NCBI RefSeq assembly: GCF_001468135.1
Contig: NZ_LNYU01000003.1
Span: forward strand, 1 to 64,000
Length of the DNA stretch: 64,000 nt
Direction: 5' to 3'
Source: Legionella santicrucis
Lineage (GTDB): Bacteria > Pseudomonadota > Gammaproteobacteria > Legionellales > Legionellaceae
The position numbers and the translations under genes are program-made. The notes under the pieces were generated by a model that did no database searches, was not told the origin of the DNA, and saw nothing but the letters and a program-made list of their open reading frames with translations. Shown here one piece after another: positions 9,351 to 16,932 of the stretch; the stretch's first letter is position 1; the number at the start of each line of letters is the position of its first letter.

Positions 9351-9423
9351 GGGCCGTTAGCTCAGCTGGTAGAGCAGGAGACTCTTAATCTCTTGGTCAT
9401 AGGTTCGATCCCTATACGGCCTA
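9351..9423 (+). tRNA. tRNA-Lys (anticodon CUU)
   Basis: A 73-nt cloverleaf. The acceptor GGGCCGT pairs with ACGGCCT (first pair G-U), the D stem is GCTC/GAGC, the anticodon stem GGAGA/TCTCT (outer G-U) with loop CTCTTAA gives anticodon CTT at 9384-9386, and the T arm is ATAGG-TTCGATC-CCTAT. The discriminator is A; CCA is not encoded. No second copy of its 3' end was found in the window. Confidence 0.95.
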
Positions 9424-9927
9424 TCAATAGAATCAATAAGTTATAGAATCCCCCATGAGGGGACACTAGTGGGCACTCAGTAATAACAAATAGCAAAAAA
9501 ATAGAAACATACAGCTTTTCCAAATTCATTAGCACTTTGTGATTTGCAGTCTACTCTCAGGTATTGCATATTATGTGACACTATATACAGCAACTGGTTG
9601 GTGCACATAAGGTTCAGAGAATCTCAGAGTATCTTTTCACTGCTTTAAAAGCACAATCATAACTTTGAATATTAACTATTTCTAATTTTTTTTATATTTT
9701 CATCTGTTATATATAGGTTGGGCAGAGGGGAAAAGAAATCCCTGTTTTATTTCTCTTTGCAGATTAAATTTAGGTGAATTTATGGGCCAGATTTCTTTTT
9801 CCTCCATCGGTATTCGGGTTGGGATTGCTATGCTTTTTCAAGGCATTGGTTCCCGTGAACTCTGCTTCCAACCACGCCAACATCCTTGTTACAGAGGGCA
9901 TGAACGGATACCTATAATTTAATGACA
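9424..9927. other. long non-coding stretch after tRNA-Lys
   Basis: About 500 bp without a convincing gene. There is a short hairpin (TCCCC/GGGGA) at 9449-9463 without a T-run. A 46-codon reading frame at 9781-9921 has a weak Shine-Dalgarno and higher GC than its surroundings; it looks like a fragment of something lost, not a gene. The position next to a tRNA 3' end fits a decayed integration site. Confidence 0.4.
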
Positions 9928-9957
9928 GTTAATATAATCTTACAATTTGATTATAAT
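9928..9957 (+). promoter_or_regulatory. PmrA-type box with -10, U-box gene promoter
   Basis: Two half-sites, GTTAATATA (9928-9936) and CTTACAATT (9939-9947), repeat at 11-bp phase with a 2-bp spacer and resemble the Legionella PmrA element cTTAATatT. TATAAT follows at 9952-9957, so the box takes the -35 place. The gene starts at 9988. The second half-site has one clear mismatch. Confidence 0.5.
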
Positions 9958-9987
9958 TGCGCCAACTAAAGCGAAAAGAGAGCACAA

Positions 9988-11505
9988 ATGAAATCCAGCA
10001 ATTCTTACATTGACGAAAAAAAATCGAAAATCCTTGAAAATATTTTTAAACAGGGTGGATTAGAAGATTTAGAACTAAGCCCATACGTGCAATATTCCCT
10101 ATGTCGAAGAAAATGGGTATTGTCTGTTTTGGAAAAATATATTGACCGCTCTTTTTTTTCAAACCTTACGAATGAACAAATTCTAAAAGTATTGGATGAG
10201 GAATTTATTCTTAGAGAGAAAAAACCTTCTTTTGCTGATCTTATTAAATTTTATCATGGTGATAATCTCCATGCATTTCTTAATAAACATCGAAATAAAT
10301 GGAGCAAAATCGATCAATTTTTAGCTATTTTAAAAGTTATAGAAAACCCTGAGATTAAGACTTCATTATTAAATGAAAATGCTAATTCATTTATCACAGA
10401 CTGCAATAGCCTCTGTCAGTTATTAAAGTATTTTCCTAAAGAATCCTCTCTGCAAGTGGCTAATAATTACGGTCACTTTATCGATAGTGCCAAAAAATTA
10501 TCTTTGGTTTTGGGGGCCTTACCTTCTAGAAACGATGAATTTTTAAAAAAATTTGATAATCTTATCACTGATGGTATTGATGTCGCACAAATTGGTGATA
10601 AGTTATATGGAAACAGGCTTGACTTTGTTAAATCTCACATACACTTGATGACAGTCAACTCATTGGATTCCATTCTCTCTTTATTTGAACCTCATCTGTT
10701 TGGCAATGCCTGGGAAATCAAAAACACCTTGGTGAATGAATTTTTAAAAGCAAATCCACATCTTAGTGTATTCTCTATTTTGCCAGAATTAAAACCTAAT
10801 AATTGGGTTCCTATTTTATGTGGTTATATTGAAAATAATTTCCAGGAAGGTATTGCCTTGGCAAACAGTTTGTTGGGGAGTGAACGAAGTATCGATGGTG
10901 GTTATATACACACTGGGAAAGTTCGATATAACAACAACGAAATGTATTCTAACGAATCAATATTGTTAAATCTAATACCAAAAATGATTTATCCTCAACA
11001 AAAATTAAAGGCCGCAAAAAATAACATTAACTATATAAAAAATCTGAGTTCGTATATTGCAATAGTAAAAATGCTGGATGAATCCAATCGCATGGAATTT
11101 ATAAAGTGTATCCCAGAGCCAGCACAATCTGAGGTCATTAAAGCTGCCCAGGCACCGAGTATACCTATCATTAATGCAAATGCATTAAATTCCATTGGAA
11201 TGTTTGCACCCAAAGTAAACTCACAATCAAAAGAAATAAAGATTCCAAAAGTATTCATTTGTCCTCTTACAAAAAAGATGATGCATGACCCTGTCATTTT
11301 TAAAGGAGACTTTAATACTTATGAAAGATCGGCAATTACTCAATATCTGGAACTTTATAAAAAATCCCCTTTAACAGAGGATAAAATGCAACCTGGCCAA
11401 AAGATTGCGGATGTATTAAAGTCAGACAGTAAATTGGCTGAATCGATTGAGGAATTTAAAGTAGATCACCCCGAATTATTTTATTCTTCCCCAGCTAATA
11501 ACTAA
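9988..11505 (+). CDS. U-box domain protein, likely Dot/Icm effector E3 ligase
   Basis: 505 aa. A U-box fills the C-terminus (residues about 419-495): IPKVFICPLTKKMMHDPVIFK, then GDFNTYERSAITQYLE and KSPLT, the usual order of the E2-binding fold, without zinc ligands. Such domains recruit host E2 enzymes and transfer ubiquitin; Legionella already has the U-box effectors LubX and GobX. The remaining 400 residues are helical and unlike anything I recognise, and could bind the substrate. The start follows AAAGAGAGCACAA. The promoter carries a PmrA-type box, as many effector genes do. It is the first gene after tRNA-Lys. The U-box is firm, translocation is inferred. Confidence 0.85.
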   Translation: MKSSNSYIDEKKSKILENIFKQGGLEDLELSPYVQYSLCRRKWVLSVLEKYIDRSFFSNLTNEQILKVLDEEFILREKKPSFADLIKFYHGDNLHAFLNKHRNKWSKIDQFLAILKVIENPEIKTSLLNENANSFITDCNSLCQLLKYFPKESSLQVANNYGHFIDSAKKLSLVLGALPSRNDEFLKKFDNLITDGIDVAQIGDKLYGNRLDFVKSHIHLMTVNSLDSILSLFEPHLFGNAWEIKNTLVNEFLKANPHLSVFSILPELKPNNWVPILCGYIENNFQEGIALANSLLGSERSIDGGYIHTGKVRYNNNEMYSNESILLNLIPKMIYPQQKLKAAKNNINYIKNLSSYIAIVKMLDESNRMEFIKCIPEPAQSEVIKAAQAPSIPIINANALNSIGMFAPKVNSQSKEIKIPKVFICPLTKKMMHDPVIFKGDFNTYERSAITQYLELYKKSPLTEDKMQPGQKIADVLKSDSKLAESIEEFKVDHPELFYSSPANN

Positions 11506-11515
11506 AAATTATAAA

Positions 11516-11548
11516 ATTGAGGAATAGTGCTAACCAATATTCCTCAAT
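11516..11548. repeat. hairpin after the U-box gene
   Basis: Perfect 11-bp arms ATTGAGGAATA and TATTCCTCAAT around an 11-nt loop, 10 bp after the stop. No T-run follows, so it may stabilise the mRNA end more than stop transcription. Confidence 0.5.
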
Positions 11549-11712
11549 GGACTACTGAATATAATCTCCCTCACATGTTTGGCTAGAATACAAATTTCAC
11601 ATGAATACAGTTTGATAAAAATATATTAATGATAGAGCCATTCAAATGTGTTTAACATTAAAGGTTTTAGCAACGCTCTTTCAGGTATGTTTGTGTTAAA
11701 GCTCTGATGGGG

Positions 11713-11738
11713 AATAGCTGGTTTGAGCCCCAGCTATT
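11713..11738. terminator. hairpin terminator between converging genes
   Basis: Arms AATAGCTGG and CCAGCTATT (9 bp) with an 8-nt loop, followed on the plus strand by TCTCTTAT. It sits between the converging U-box gene and the minus-strand paralogue pair and could serve both. Confidence 0.5.
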
Positions 11739-11753
11739 TCTCTTATAAAGTAG

Positions 11754-12737
11754 TCAACTTCCAAAGAAATGAGCAAATGACATTTCTTCTGCATCTGGAT
11801 GTGCATCTAGCTCTTCTGAAATGGATTCTTTACAAGATTTGTTTTTGGCAAATAAGCCAAATTTATTTTTCTTAAAGGAAATTTTATCCTCTGAGGTTTC
11901 AATTAAAAATTCTTCTTGTTGGGTATTTACTATACTCAAATTTTTAATGAGTTTAGTATAATGAGATTTCTTTTCATTTTCCAATACAAATATTTGGGTC
12001 ATTTTTGTAACATAATCGTTACTATTTTTATAATTTAAAAACTTTTTAATATGTTTAGCAAACTCATCAAACTGATTGGAAGTTCCCTGAAATGTAACAT
12101 CTATGACTCTTCCATCGTTAGGAGAAATGATGCTATAACTTGATGGAGCATGAATTGTAAAATTTTTTCCTTCAACTTGAATACATTCAGAAAGTGGTCT
12201 TTGTTCTTGCATAGACTCATCGGATGAGACTATAGGGGATTTGGTCGCAGCGTGACATATTTGGATTCTCACATGACCATTCTCTTTAAGATGGGTGCTT
12301 ATTACATTTTTAATACAAGTAACTAATGAAGGGAAAAAATTTTTTCTTAATCCATTGATTGAAGTATAAGTATTGGTGCTTTTAAATGGAACTCCCGACC
12401 CTATAATAACAATTTCATCATAAGAAGCTGCAATTTCTAATGGATGTATTTTATCCTGGAAGTCGATCAAGAGCTTTTTTTCTCTAGAAAAATCTTTAGC
12501 AAATAATTCAGAGTCAATAAAATTATAACTCTTGACATCCAATGCTTCAACCTGATTAGTTCCCTCTTTTTTTGTGATCATGACTGCTGAGTTACTCGTA
12601 TTTAGAGATTTGCCACGAGCCAAAGTATGATTTAGAAAAAGGCCTAATTTGCTACCCATCGCATCATTTTTAGTAGGATTAATTAAAATAATAAGCTGCT
12701 TTTGGGGGTTTATCGATTTTTCGACACGAGATAACAT
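11754..12737 (-). CDS. effector-like protein, paralogue A of a tandem pair
   Basis: 327 aa. It shares motifs with the gene upstream: KQLIILINPTKNDAMG near residue 13, LFLNHTLARG, IHP, IIGSGVP near 112, a TSING motif, VRIQICH near 155, and YSIISPNDGRVIDVT. I know no named family. The order of a GxG motif after one hydrophobic strand and a Cys after the next, about 45-50 residues on, resembles clan CD (caspase-like) proteases, but the usual His is missing, so activity is doubtful. The C-terminus (ESISEELDAHPDAEEM, then SFAHFFGS) is a strong glutamate-block Dot/Icm secretion signal. A good sigma-70 promoter lies just upstream; the Shine-Dalgarno is poor. Confidence 0.65.
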   Translation of the reverse strand: MLSRVEKSINPQKQLIILINPTKNDAMGSKLGLFLNHTLARGKSLNTSNSAVMITKKEGTNQVEALDVKSYNFIDSELFAKDFSREKKLLIDFQDKIHPLEIAASYDEIVIIGSGVPFKSTNTYTSINGLRKNFFPSLVTCIKNVISTHLKENGHVRIQICHAATKSPIVSSDESMQEQRPLSECIQVEGKNFTIHAPSSYSIISPNDGRVIDVTFQGTSNQFDEFAKHIKKFLNYKNSNDYVTKMTQIFVLENEKKSHYTKLIKNLSIVNTQQEEFLIETSEDKISFKKNKFGLFAKNKSCKESISEELDAHPDAEEMSFAHFFGS

Positions 12738-12761
12738 GATTTGTCATATAAAATAACTCCT

Positions 12762-12790
12762 ACTATAAATAAATCCAAAAATACTGTCAA
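12762..12790 (-). promoter_or_regulatory. sigma-70 promoter of paralogue A
   Basis: On the minus strand TTGACA (12785-12790) and TATAGT (12762-12767) are 17 bp apart, close to consensus. ATACTGTC (plus strand) occurs at 12781 and again at 12801, exactly 20 bp apart, overlapping the -35 and just upstream: a candidate regulator site. Confidence 0.7.
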
Positions 12791-12875
12791 CTATTCGGTT
12801 ATACTGTCCATAAGGTTGACAATCTTGTCAGCAGTTGGGGCTTTACACCCCTCTGAGAGACAATAAGAGCGATAT

Positions 12876-14000
12876 CTATATATCATGAGAGAAGAAACTA
12901 TCTAAATCCAATTTATCTTCTTGTAGGGTTATCTTATCCGATGTTGTATCCTCTTGGGCTACTTTTTCATTAAGCTCAGGCGTCAATCCTGTCTCTTTAT
13001 TAGTGAAAAATGATGGAGCGTAGTTGCCTCTTACTTTCGTACCTCGATTGGTTTCTATAGAGTCAGATAATGAATGTTCTGAAGTTTTGTCTATTTCCAT
13101 CTTTTTCTCTTCTTCCATATACGAGACTTTACTGGTTGTTAAAAATTTTTCTTCTGCGAGAGCGTTTTTTATATCTTCTTCTTTAAAAGAAATTTCAATA
13201 TTATGATTAACTAATTTGACACTTTGCAAAACATTTTTAAATATAATCTTATTATGTCCGGCTTTATTTAGGTATAGCATAAACTTACTTTGAATCTCTG
13301 AGTCATCATACTTTCTATTTAAGAGCTTCTTGCAAGGGACACGCATTTTCTCAAAAGCATTGGTTTGAGTTGTCACATCAAATACCCTAGCATCATTCGT
13401 AGATATTATACTAAAAGATTCAGGAGCACTTAATGTGGCATTTTTTGTATTAATTGCTGCTTTTGTAATTTTTTGAGCAAAGGTAGTAGTTTGATCAGGA
13501 TCTTTACATGTATTGGAATGACAGATTTGCACTCTAACAATGCCATTCGGTTTTAAATAGGAGGCAAGGATATCTTCAATAGGTTCAATCAATTTTTTAA
13601 CATCATTAATACCGTTGATACTTTTATAGGCAGTTCTATTAGCGTTTGGGACTCCTGCACCTATAATTAGAATACTATCGAAAGAATCTGAATCTTTAGT
13701 AGGGTGAATTCCCTTTATTTTTTTTACAAAAGGCTTATATGTGTTAACTTCTTCACCCTTAAATGCCAAAGCTGTTTGGGTTTTCACATCTATTACTTCT
13801 ATTTGATTCGAGCCTTGAACAAGAGCTAGAGCTGATATTTTAGAATCGTCGCCACGAGCAATAGCATGATCTAGAAATAATTTTAATCTATCCCCCATAT
13901 CTTTATTCTTATTAGGATTGATTAAGATAATTAATTGTTTCTCTGGTAATTGTAACTTTTGGTCAAACTGCTTTATGCTCTCGTCAAATTTGCTTTCCAC
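12876..14000 (-). CDS. effector-like protein, paralogue B of a tandem pair
   Basis: 374 aa, a relative of the next gene downstream, longer at its C-terminus by a polar Lys/Glu-rich stretch. Shared signatures are KQLIILINPNKNKDMG, LFLDHAIARG, IHPTKD, IIGAGVPNANRTAYKSING, VRVQICHSNTC and FSIISTNDARVFDVT. The tail after about residue 285 is acidic and disordered-looking and ends LQEDKLDLDSFFSHDI, which fits a Dot/Icm signal. No TM segment. A caspase-like fold without the His is possible (see paralogue A). Sequence divergence between the two copies is large, so the duplication is old. The function is unknown. Confidence 0.65.
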   Translation of the reverse strand: MESKFDESIKQFDQKLQLPEKQLIILINPNKNKDMGDRLKLFLDHAIARGDDSKISALALVQGSNQIEVIDVKTQTALAFKGEEVNTYKPFVKKIKGIHPTKDSDSFDSILIIGAGVPNANRTAYKSINGINDVKKLIEPIEDILASYLKPNGIVRVQICHSNTCKDPDQTTTFAQKITKAAINTKNATLSAPESFSIISTNDARVFDVTTQTNAFEKMRVPCKKLLNRKYDDSEIQSKFMLYLNKAGHNKIIFKNVLQSVKLVNHNIEISFKEEDIKNALAEEKFLTTSKVSYMEEEKKMEIDKTSEHSLSDSIETNRGTKVRGNYAPSFFTNKETGLTPELNEKVAQEDTTSDKITLQEDKLDLDSFFSHDI

Positions 14001-14174
14001 TATAATATCTCTCAGTTCATACTTTCCCTAGTTTTTTTATTATTCCTAGTATAGAAATTCCTTATTACATGAAATAATAGGACCCTTTAATATTAAAAAT
14101 TACTAATCACACATAGGTGATGCATAATTATACTAAATGATTATAAATAATTCAATTGTTGTGTGTAATTTAGT

Positions 14175-14516
14175 GTGGCAGGCATTGCTATGGTTGCATT
14201 GAGCTTTGCTACAAAAACAGCTGCTTCAAACTTCGTTAGCGTTTCTTCTAATATTTTAATGTCTTTTAAAATCGGTGATTCCATTCAAATTAAAAATATT
14301 CAAGAAACAGTGATAGCTATTGATTTATTGTCTATAAAATTGAAAACTCGTCTATTAATTATTAAGTTTCCATTTCTTATACTGTCGATATTACCCTATA
14401 AAGAAAATCCTTTGGATTTGGCAAAAGCAGTGCAGTTAAAAATCGATTACAAGAAGCAACCAAACACGAGCTTGAGGAAAAAGAAATCAGAATTGCATAA
14501 GGCTGCTAACGAATGA
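14175..14516 (+). pseudogene. MscS-family mechanosensitive channel remnant
   Basis: The reading frame (GTG start, 113 codons) matches only the pore helix and start of the beta domain of MscS channels: AGIAMVALSFATKTAASNFV, then SFKIGDSIQIKN, then a TVIAIDLLSIKLKTR segment, in family order. The N-terminal membrane helices and the C-terminal domain are absent, and I find no missing part in the flanks. The tail is Lys-rich and off-family. It has no clear Shine-Dalgarno. I read it as a decayed fragment, not a working channel. Confidence 0.6.
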
Positions 14517-14589
14517 TTAGCCGTTACAAAAATATCCAAAAGCTTCATTGATCAGCTCCTAAGACAAAAGGAGGTTATTCCCCTTTCCT

Positions 14590-14826
14590 TTATGAGCCTG
14601 AAAATGAAGATTTATTATTGTATTCACAAATTTCTTTTATATCTATTGTATTAGAATCATTTTTAAAAAAGCGATGACGAGTAAATAAAGGGGCCGTTTT
14701 GTTGTAGATATAATAACCGCCAAATATTATCCCTGTTGTTGATACACTTCTAGTTGCATCAATTAATGATCTTTTCATTGCAGTTTGAATCACATTAAAT
14801 CCACTTTTTAAGAAAAATGACATCAT
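14590..14826 (-). CDS. small hypothetical membrane-associated protein
   Basis: 78 aa from the ATG at 14826, chosen because AGGACGG lies just before it; an upstream ATG at 14853 has no such site. A moderately hydrophobic stretch (STTGIIFGGYYIYNKTAPLF, residues about 28-47) could lie in or on a membrane. The C-terminal 25 residues are polar. I recognise no family. It lies between the MscS remnant and the mitochondrial-carrier-like gene, both of them accessory, and its 5' region is part of a long inverted repeat. Confidence 0.45.
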   Translation of the reverse strand: MMSFFLKSGFNVIQTAMKRSLIDATRSVSTTGIIFGGYYIYNKTAPLFTRHRFFKNDSNTIDIKEICEYNNKSSFSGS

Positions 14827-14834
14827 ATATCCGT

Positions 14835-14940
14835 CCTGTTTAATAATTAACAAATTCTATCAAATATCAATCATTAATTCTAAATGAAATTTTAACGAAT
14901 GCAACTGTATTCATTAGAAGATATTTGATATTTAAACAGG
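14835..14940. repeat. interrupted inverted repeat upstream of small gene
   Basis: Two pairs of perfect arms: CCTGTTTAA (14835-14843) with TTAAACAGG (14932-14940), and TATCAAATATC (14858-14868) with GATATTTGATA (14920-14930). The outer arms hold the Shine-Dalgarno of the minus-strand gene and a mirror copy on the plus strand. It could be a small mobile-element scar or a symmetric operator. Confidence 0.5.
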
Positions 14941-15008
14941 AATTAAAGTGAACAATAGAAATATACAATTCATTAGGTTTTCAAACAACATCCTTGTTTT
15001 TTGTTGCA

Positions 15009-15953
15009 TTACATTCTTTTTGATGGACTGTTTTCTGGTTTTTCAGCGTCAACTTCTTCAGTATTTGGCCAAACTTTTTTCAATGGTTCAGCTCCCATTA
15101 AATCATCCAAGCCGAAAATAATGCCGAAGGTCAAAGCAGACATAGGGCTTCGTACCAAAACTTCTTTTAAAAAGTTAAATTTCACAAAGTGAGAAAAAGC
15201 TTCTTTCATACCAACTGATTTGACATGGGATTTCACTTGGCTAAACATTGTGAAGGGTGATACAGTTAATAGACGTCCGTTTTCAACGGTTGATGCTAGA
15301 ACCTTTCGATCAGCATAAGAGTTAGGAATTGTTGTGAATACTGTTGCGACTACACCCGCAGTGGAACCACCTGCTAACTTGTTATAAAAATCATTATTGA
15401 ATTTATAAAAGGAGCTAATGTAATCCCCTGCAAAGCCTAAGGCAGAAAAATTAATAAAACCTGCAAAAGAACGTGCTCCCCAGTTAACACCGGTTAATTT
15501 CCAATAATTTGCAAAAGACCATTTGAAATTTGTTTTAGTAATAATACCTGCATTTTCCAATTTTGATTTTCCACCCAAAGCATTGCTTATGAGTAGATCT
15601 GCTTGAGAAAAAAGAAATGTTCCCATCCATCGTTGACGACCAGGTATTTCTATTTCCTCTTCTTCAATTACTTCTTTGTTTGCTTGCTTTGCTGTTACGG
15701 ATACCGCTCCTCTTTTTTGACCTGCGATTGCGTAAGGTAGAAAACCACGATACATGCCGCGGAAAAGTCCTCCGTTAAACCCACCCGGTGCGTTCATCTG
15801 AAGTTTCGTGAGCATTGATTGAAATGGTTGTGTGAGCGCTGAGACAGAAAAAGAAATTGCTGCTGTTTTAATTCCTAAATTTGCTAAAAAATAAGGTGTT
15901 GGCGCAAAAGGTAATCCTTGATTACCTGAGTTATTTTCTGTTTTTGCTTGCAT
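15009..15953 (-). CDS. mitochondrial-carrier-like protein, LncP-type effector
   Basis: 314 aa. Mitochondrial carrier repeats can be seen although degenerate: TQPFQSMLTKLQMN near residues 41-54 (family PxDxxKxRxQ), followed by GLFRGMYRGFLPYAI (the G/Y-R-G-F-x-P element); and KLAGGSTAGVVATVFTTIPNSYADRKVL near 192-219 (AGGxAGxxA then PxDxxKxR). This family is eukaryotic; in bacteria it is known from Legionella LncP, an effector sent to host mitochondria that carries nucleotides. The C-terminus (NTEEVDAEKPENSPSKRM) fits a Dot/Icm signal, and a near-perfect PmrA box precedes the gene. Substrate and target membrane are inferred; the second PxD motif is replaced by PNSYADR. Confidence 0.7.
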   Translation of the reverse strand: MQAKTENNSGNQGLPFAPTPYFLANLGIKTAAISFSVSALTQPFQSMLTKLQMNAPGGFNGGLFRGMYRGFLPYAIAGQKRGAVSVTAKQANKEVIEEEEIEIPGRQRWMGTFLFSQADLLISNALGGKSKLENAGIITKTNFKWSFANYWKLTGVNWGARSFAGFINFSALGFAGDYISSFYKFNNDFYNKLAGGSTAGVVATVFTTIPNSYADRKVLASTVENGRLLTVSPFTMFSQVKSHVKSVGMKEAFSHFVKFNFLKEVLVRSPMSALTFGIIFGLDDLMGAEPLKKVWPNTEEVDAEKPENSPSKRM

Positions 15954-15995
15954 GGTAAATACCTCTACTAATTTTTTGTGGAATGGTAAATAAAA

Positions 15996-16015
15996 TTTAT
16001 TAAGGAAATATTAAG
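15996..16015 (-). promoter_or_regulatory. PmrA box of the carrier-like gene
   Basis: On the minus strand CTTAATATT, two bases TC, then CTTAATAAA: both halves match the Legionella PmrA element cTTAATatT in tandem at 11-bp phase. It ends 43 bp before the start codon. A weak -10 (TTTTAT/TATTTA) follows. Control by PmrAB is inferred. Confidence 0.65.
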
Positions 16016-16082
16016 AAAGAAAAAAAAATAAATTTTGTTTAAAATCAGCTCAATTTTGTACTCTATTTAATTTTTTGTTTCT

Positions 16083-16826
16083 TTATCCTAAATAGCTAGG
16101 GTTGTGATTTGATGGTTCATTAGGTGTAGTATCTTCAAGATGTAATCTGTATTTTTCTATGTATTCTTTTCTATTTTTCATGAGCCGTTCTTCTCGCGCT
16201 TTACGTTGTCTTTGAAGTGCAGCATCTAGGCGTTTTTGTTTTGCATTTTCTAAAAATTCAAGTATAGACCGTTCTTTTACGGTAAGCTTAATATCTAAAT
16301 CCAGGGGTTCTCTTTTTTGATATAAGGTACTACGAACTTTGGAAGTTCTATACCATACCCCATAAAAAAGAGAATATTTTTTTTTATCTCCCCATGGAGG
16401 GGTTATAAAGCCTGCGTAATAATCAATGGATGAACTAAATAATATTAAATTATTATTGAATCGTTCGGCGATGAGTTTTTGATTTCCTTTATTGTTACAG
16501 AAATACAGCTTAATGCGGTTTATTTTATGATGTAAATACACAAAATCAGAATTGAAACGATCAGCAATTTTTTCAATATCAAGCGTAGTTGTTTTACTGG
16601 TAAGATTAGAATGACTTGCTAAATGAAAGGGTTGGCTGAAACTGTCCATTCCGTGTGCTAGTATATAAAGAGAGATTGTTCCCACTTCTTTTTTAATCGC
16701 ATTATAATTAATTGGCTGACCATGTTGTATAATAAGTATATTTTCCTCACTAAGCCTTTCTTTCCAATCAATCGCAGCAATACACAAATCGTTTTCTTCA
16801 TGGAAAGGGATATATAAAATTTTCAT
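16083..16826 (-). CDS. hypothetical protein with possible caspase-like His/Cys dyad
   Basis: 247 aa. A hydrophobic strand ending in His-Gly (ISLYILAHG, His58) is followed 52 residues later by a second strand ending in Cys (INRIKLYFC, Cys110). That is the order and spacing of clan CD cysteine proteases (caspases, C80, gingipains). Residues 190-235 form a highly charged Arg/Lys/Glu helix. The C-terminus is polar with several Asn/Pro (EDTTPNEPSNHNPSYLG). It may share a fold with the paralogue pair 3 kb away. The gene stands alone and the Shine-Dalgarno is weak. The fold is inferred from motif order only; a different alpha/beta fold is possible. Confidence 0.5.
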   Translation of the reverse strand: MKILYIPFHEENDLCIAAIDWKERLSEENILIIQHGQPINYNAIKKEVGTISLYILAHGMDSFSQPFHLASHSNLTSKTTTLDIEKIADRFNSDFVYLHHKINRIKLYFCNNKGNQKLIAERFNNNLILFSSSIDYYAGFITPPWGDKKKYSLFYGVWYRTSKVRSTLYQKREPLDLDIKLTVKERSILEFLENAKQKRLDAALQRQRKAREERLMKNRKEYIEKYRLHLEDTTPNEPSNHNPSYLG

Positions 16827-16932
16827 GCAGGCATTCTCTATTAAGGCTTAAAAACGATTCATATTATACAATTAGTGCCCCTTGTTTTCAAAAGATGATT
16901 TGTTTTTGTTCATATGGTATTTATCGTTATCA

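Noticed and set aside
9351-9423. tRNA-Lys as attachment site of the ICE
   Set aside because: I found no second copy of its 3' end and no integrase in the window, and some 27 kb of effector-like and other accessory genes lie between it and the ICE control block.
9781-9921. 46-codon reading frame after tRNA-Lys
   Set aside because: Weak ribosome site, no recognisable family and no conserved context; more likely a fragment.
14941-15060. Plus-strand GTG frame behind AACAGGA
   Set aside because: It mirrors the minus-strand gene start because of the inverted repeat; the product has no gene-like features and lies antisense to the carrier-like gene.
16827-16860. CTTAATA-like sequence upstream of the caspase-like gene
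   Set aside because: Only one half-site fits the PmrA pattern, and it lies too close to the start codon to act as a -35 element.
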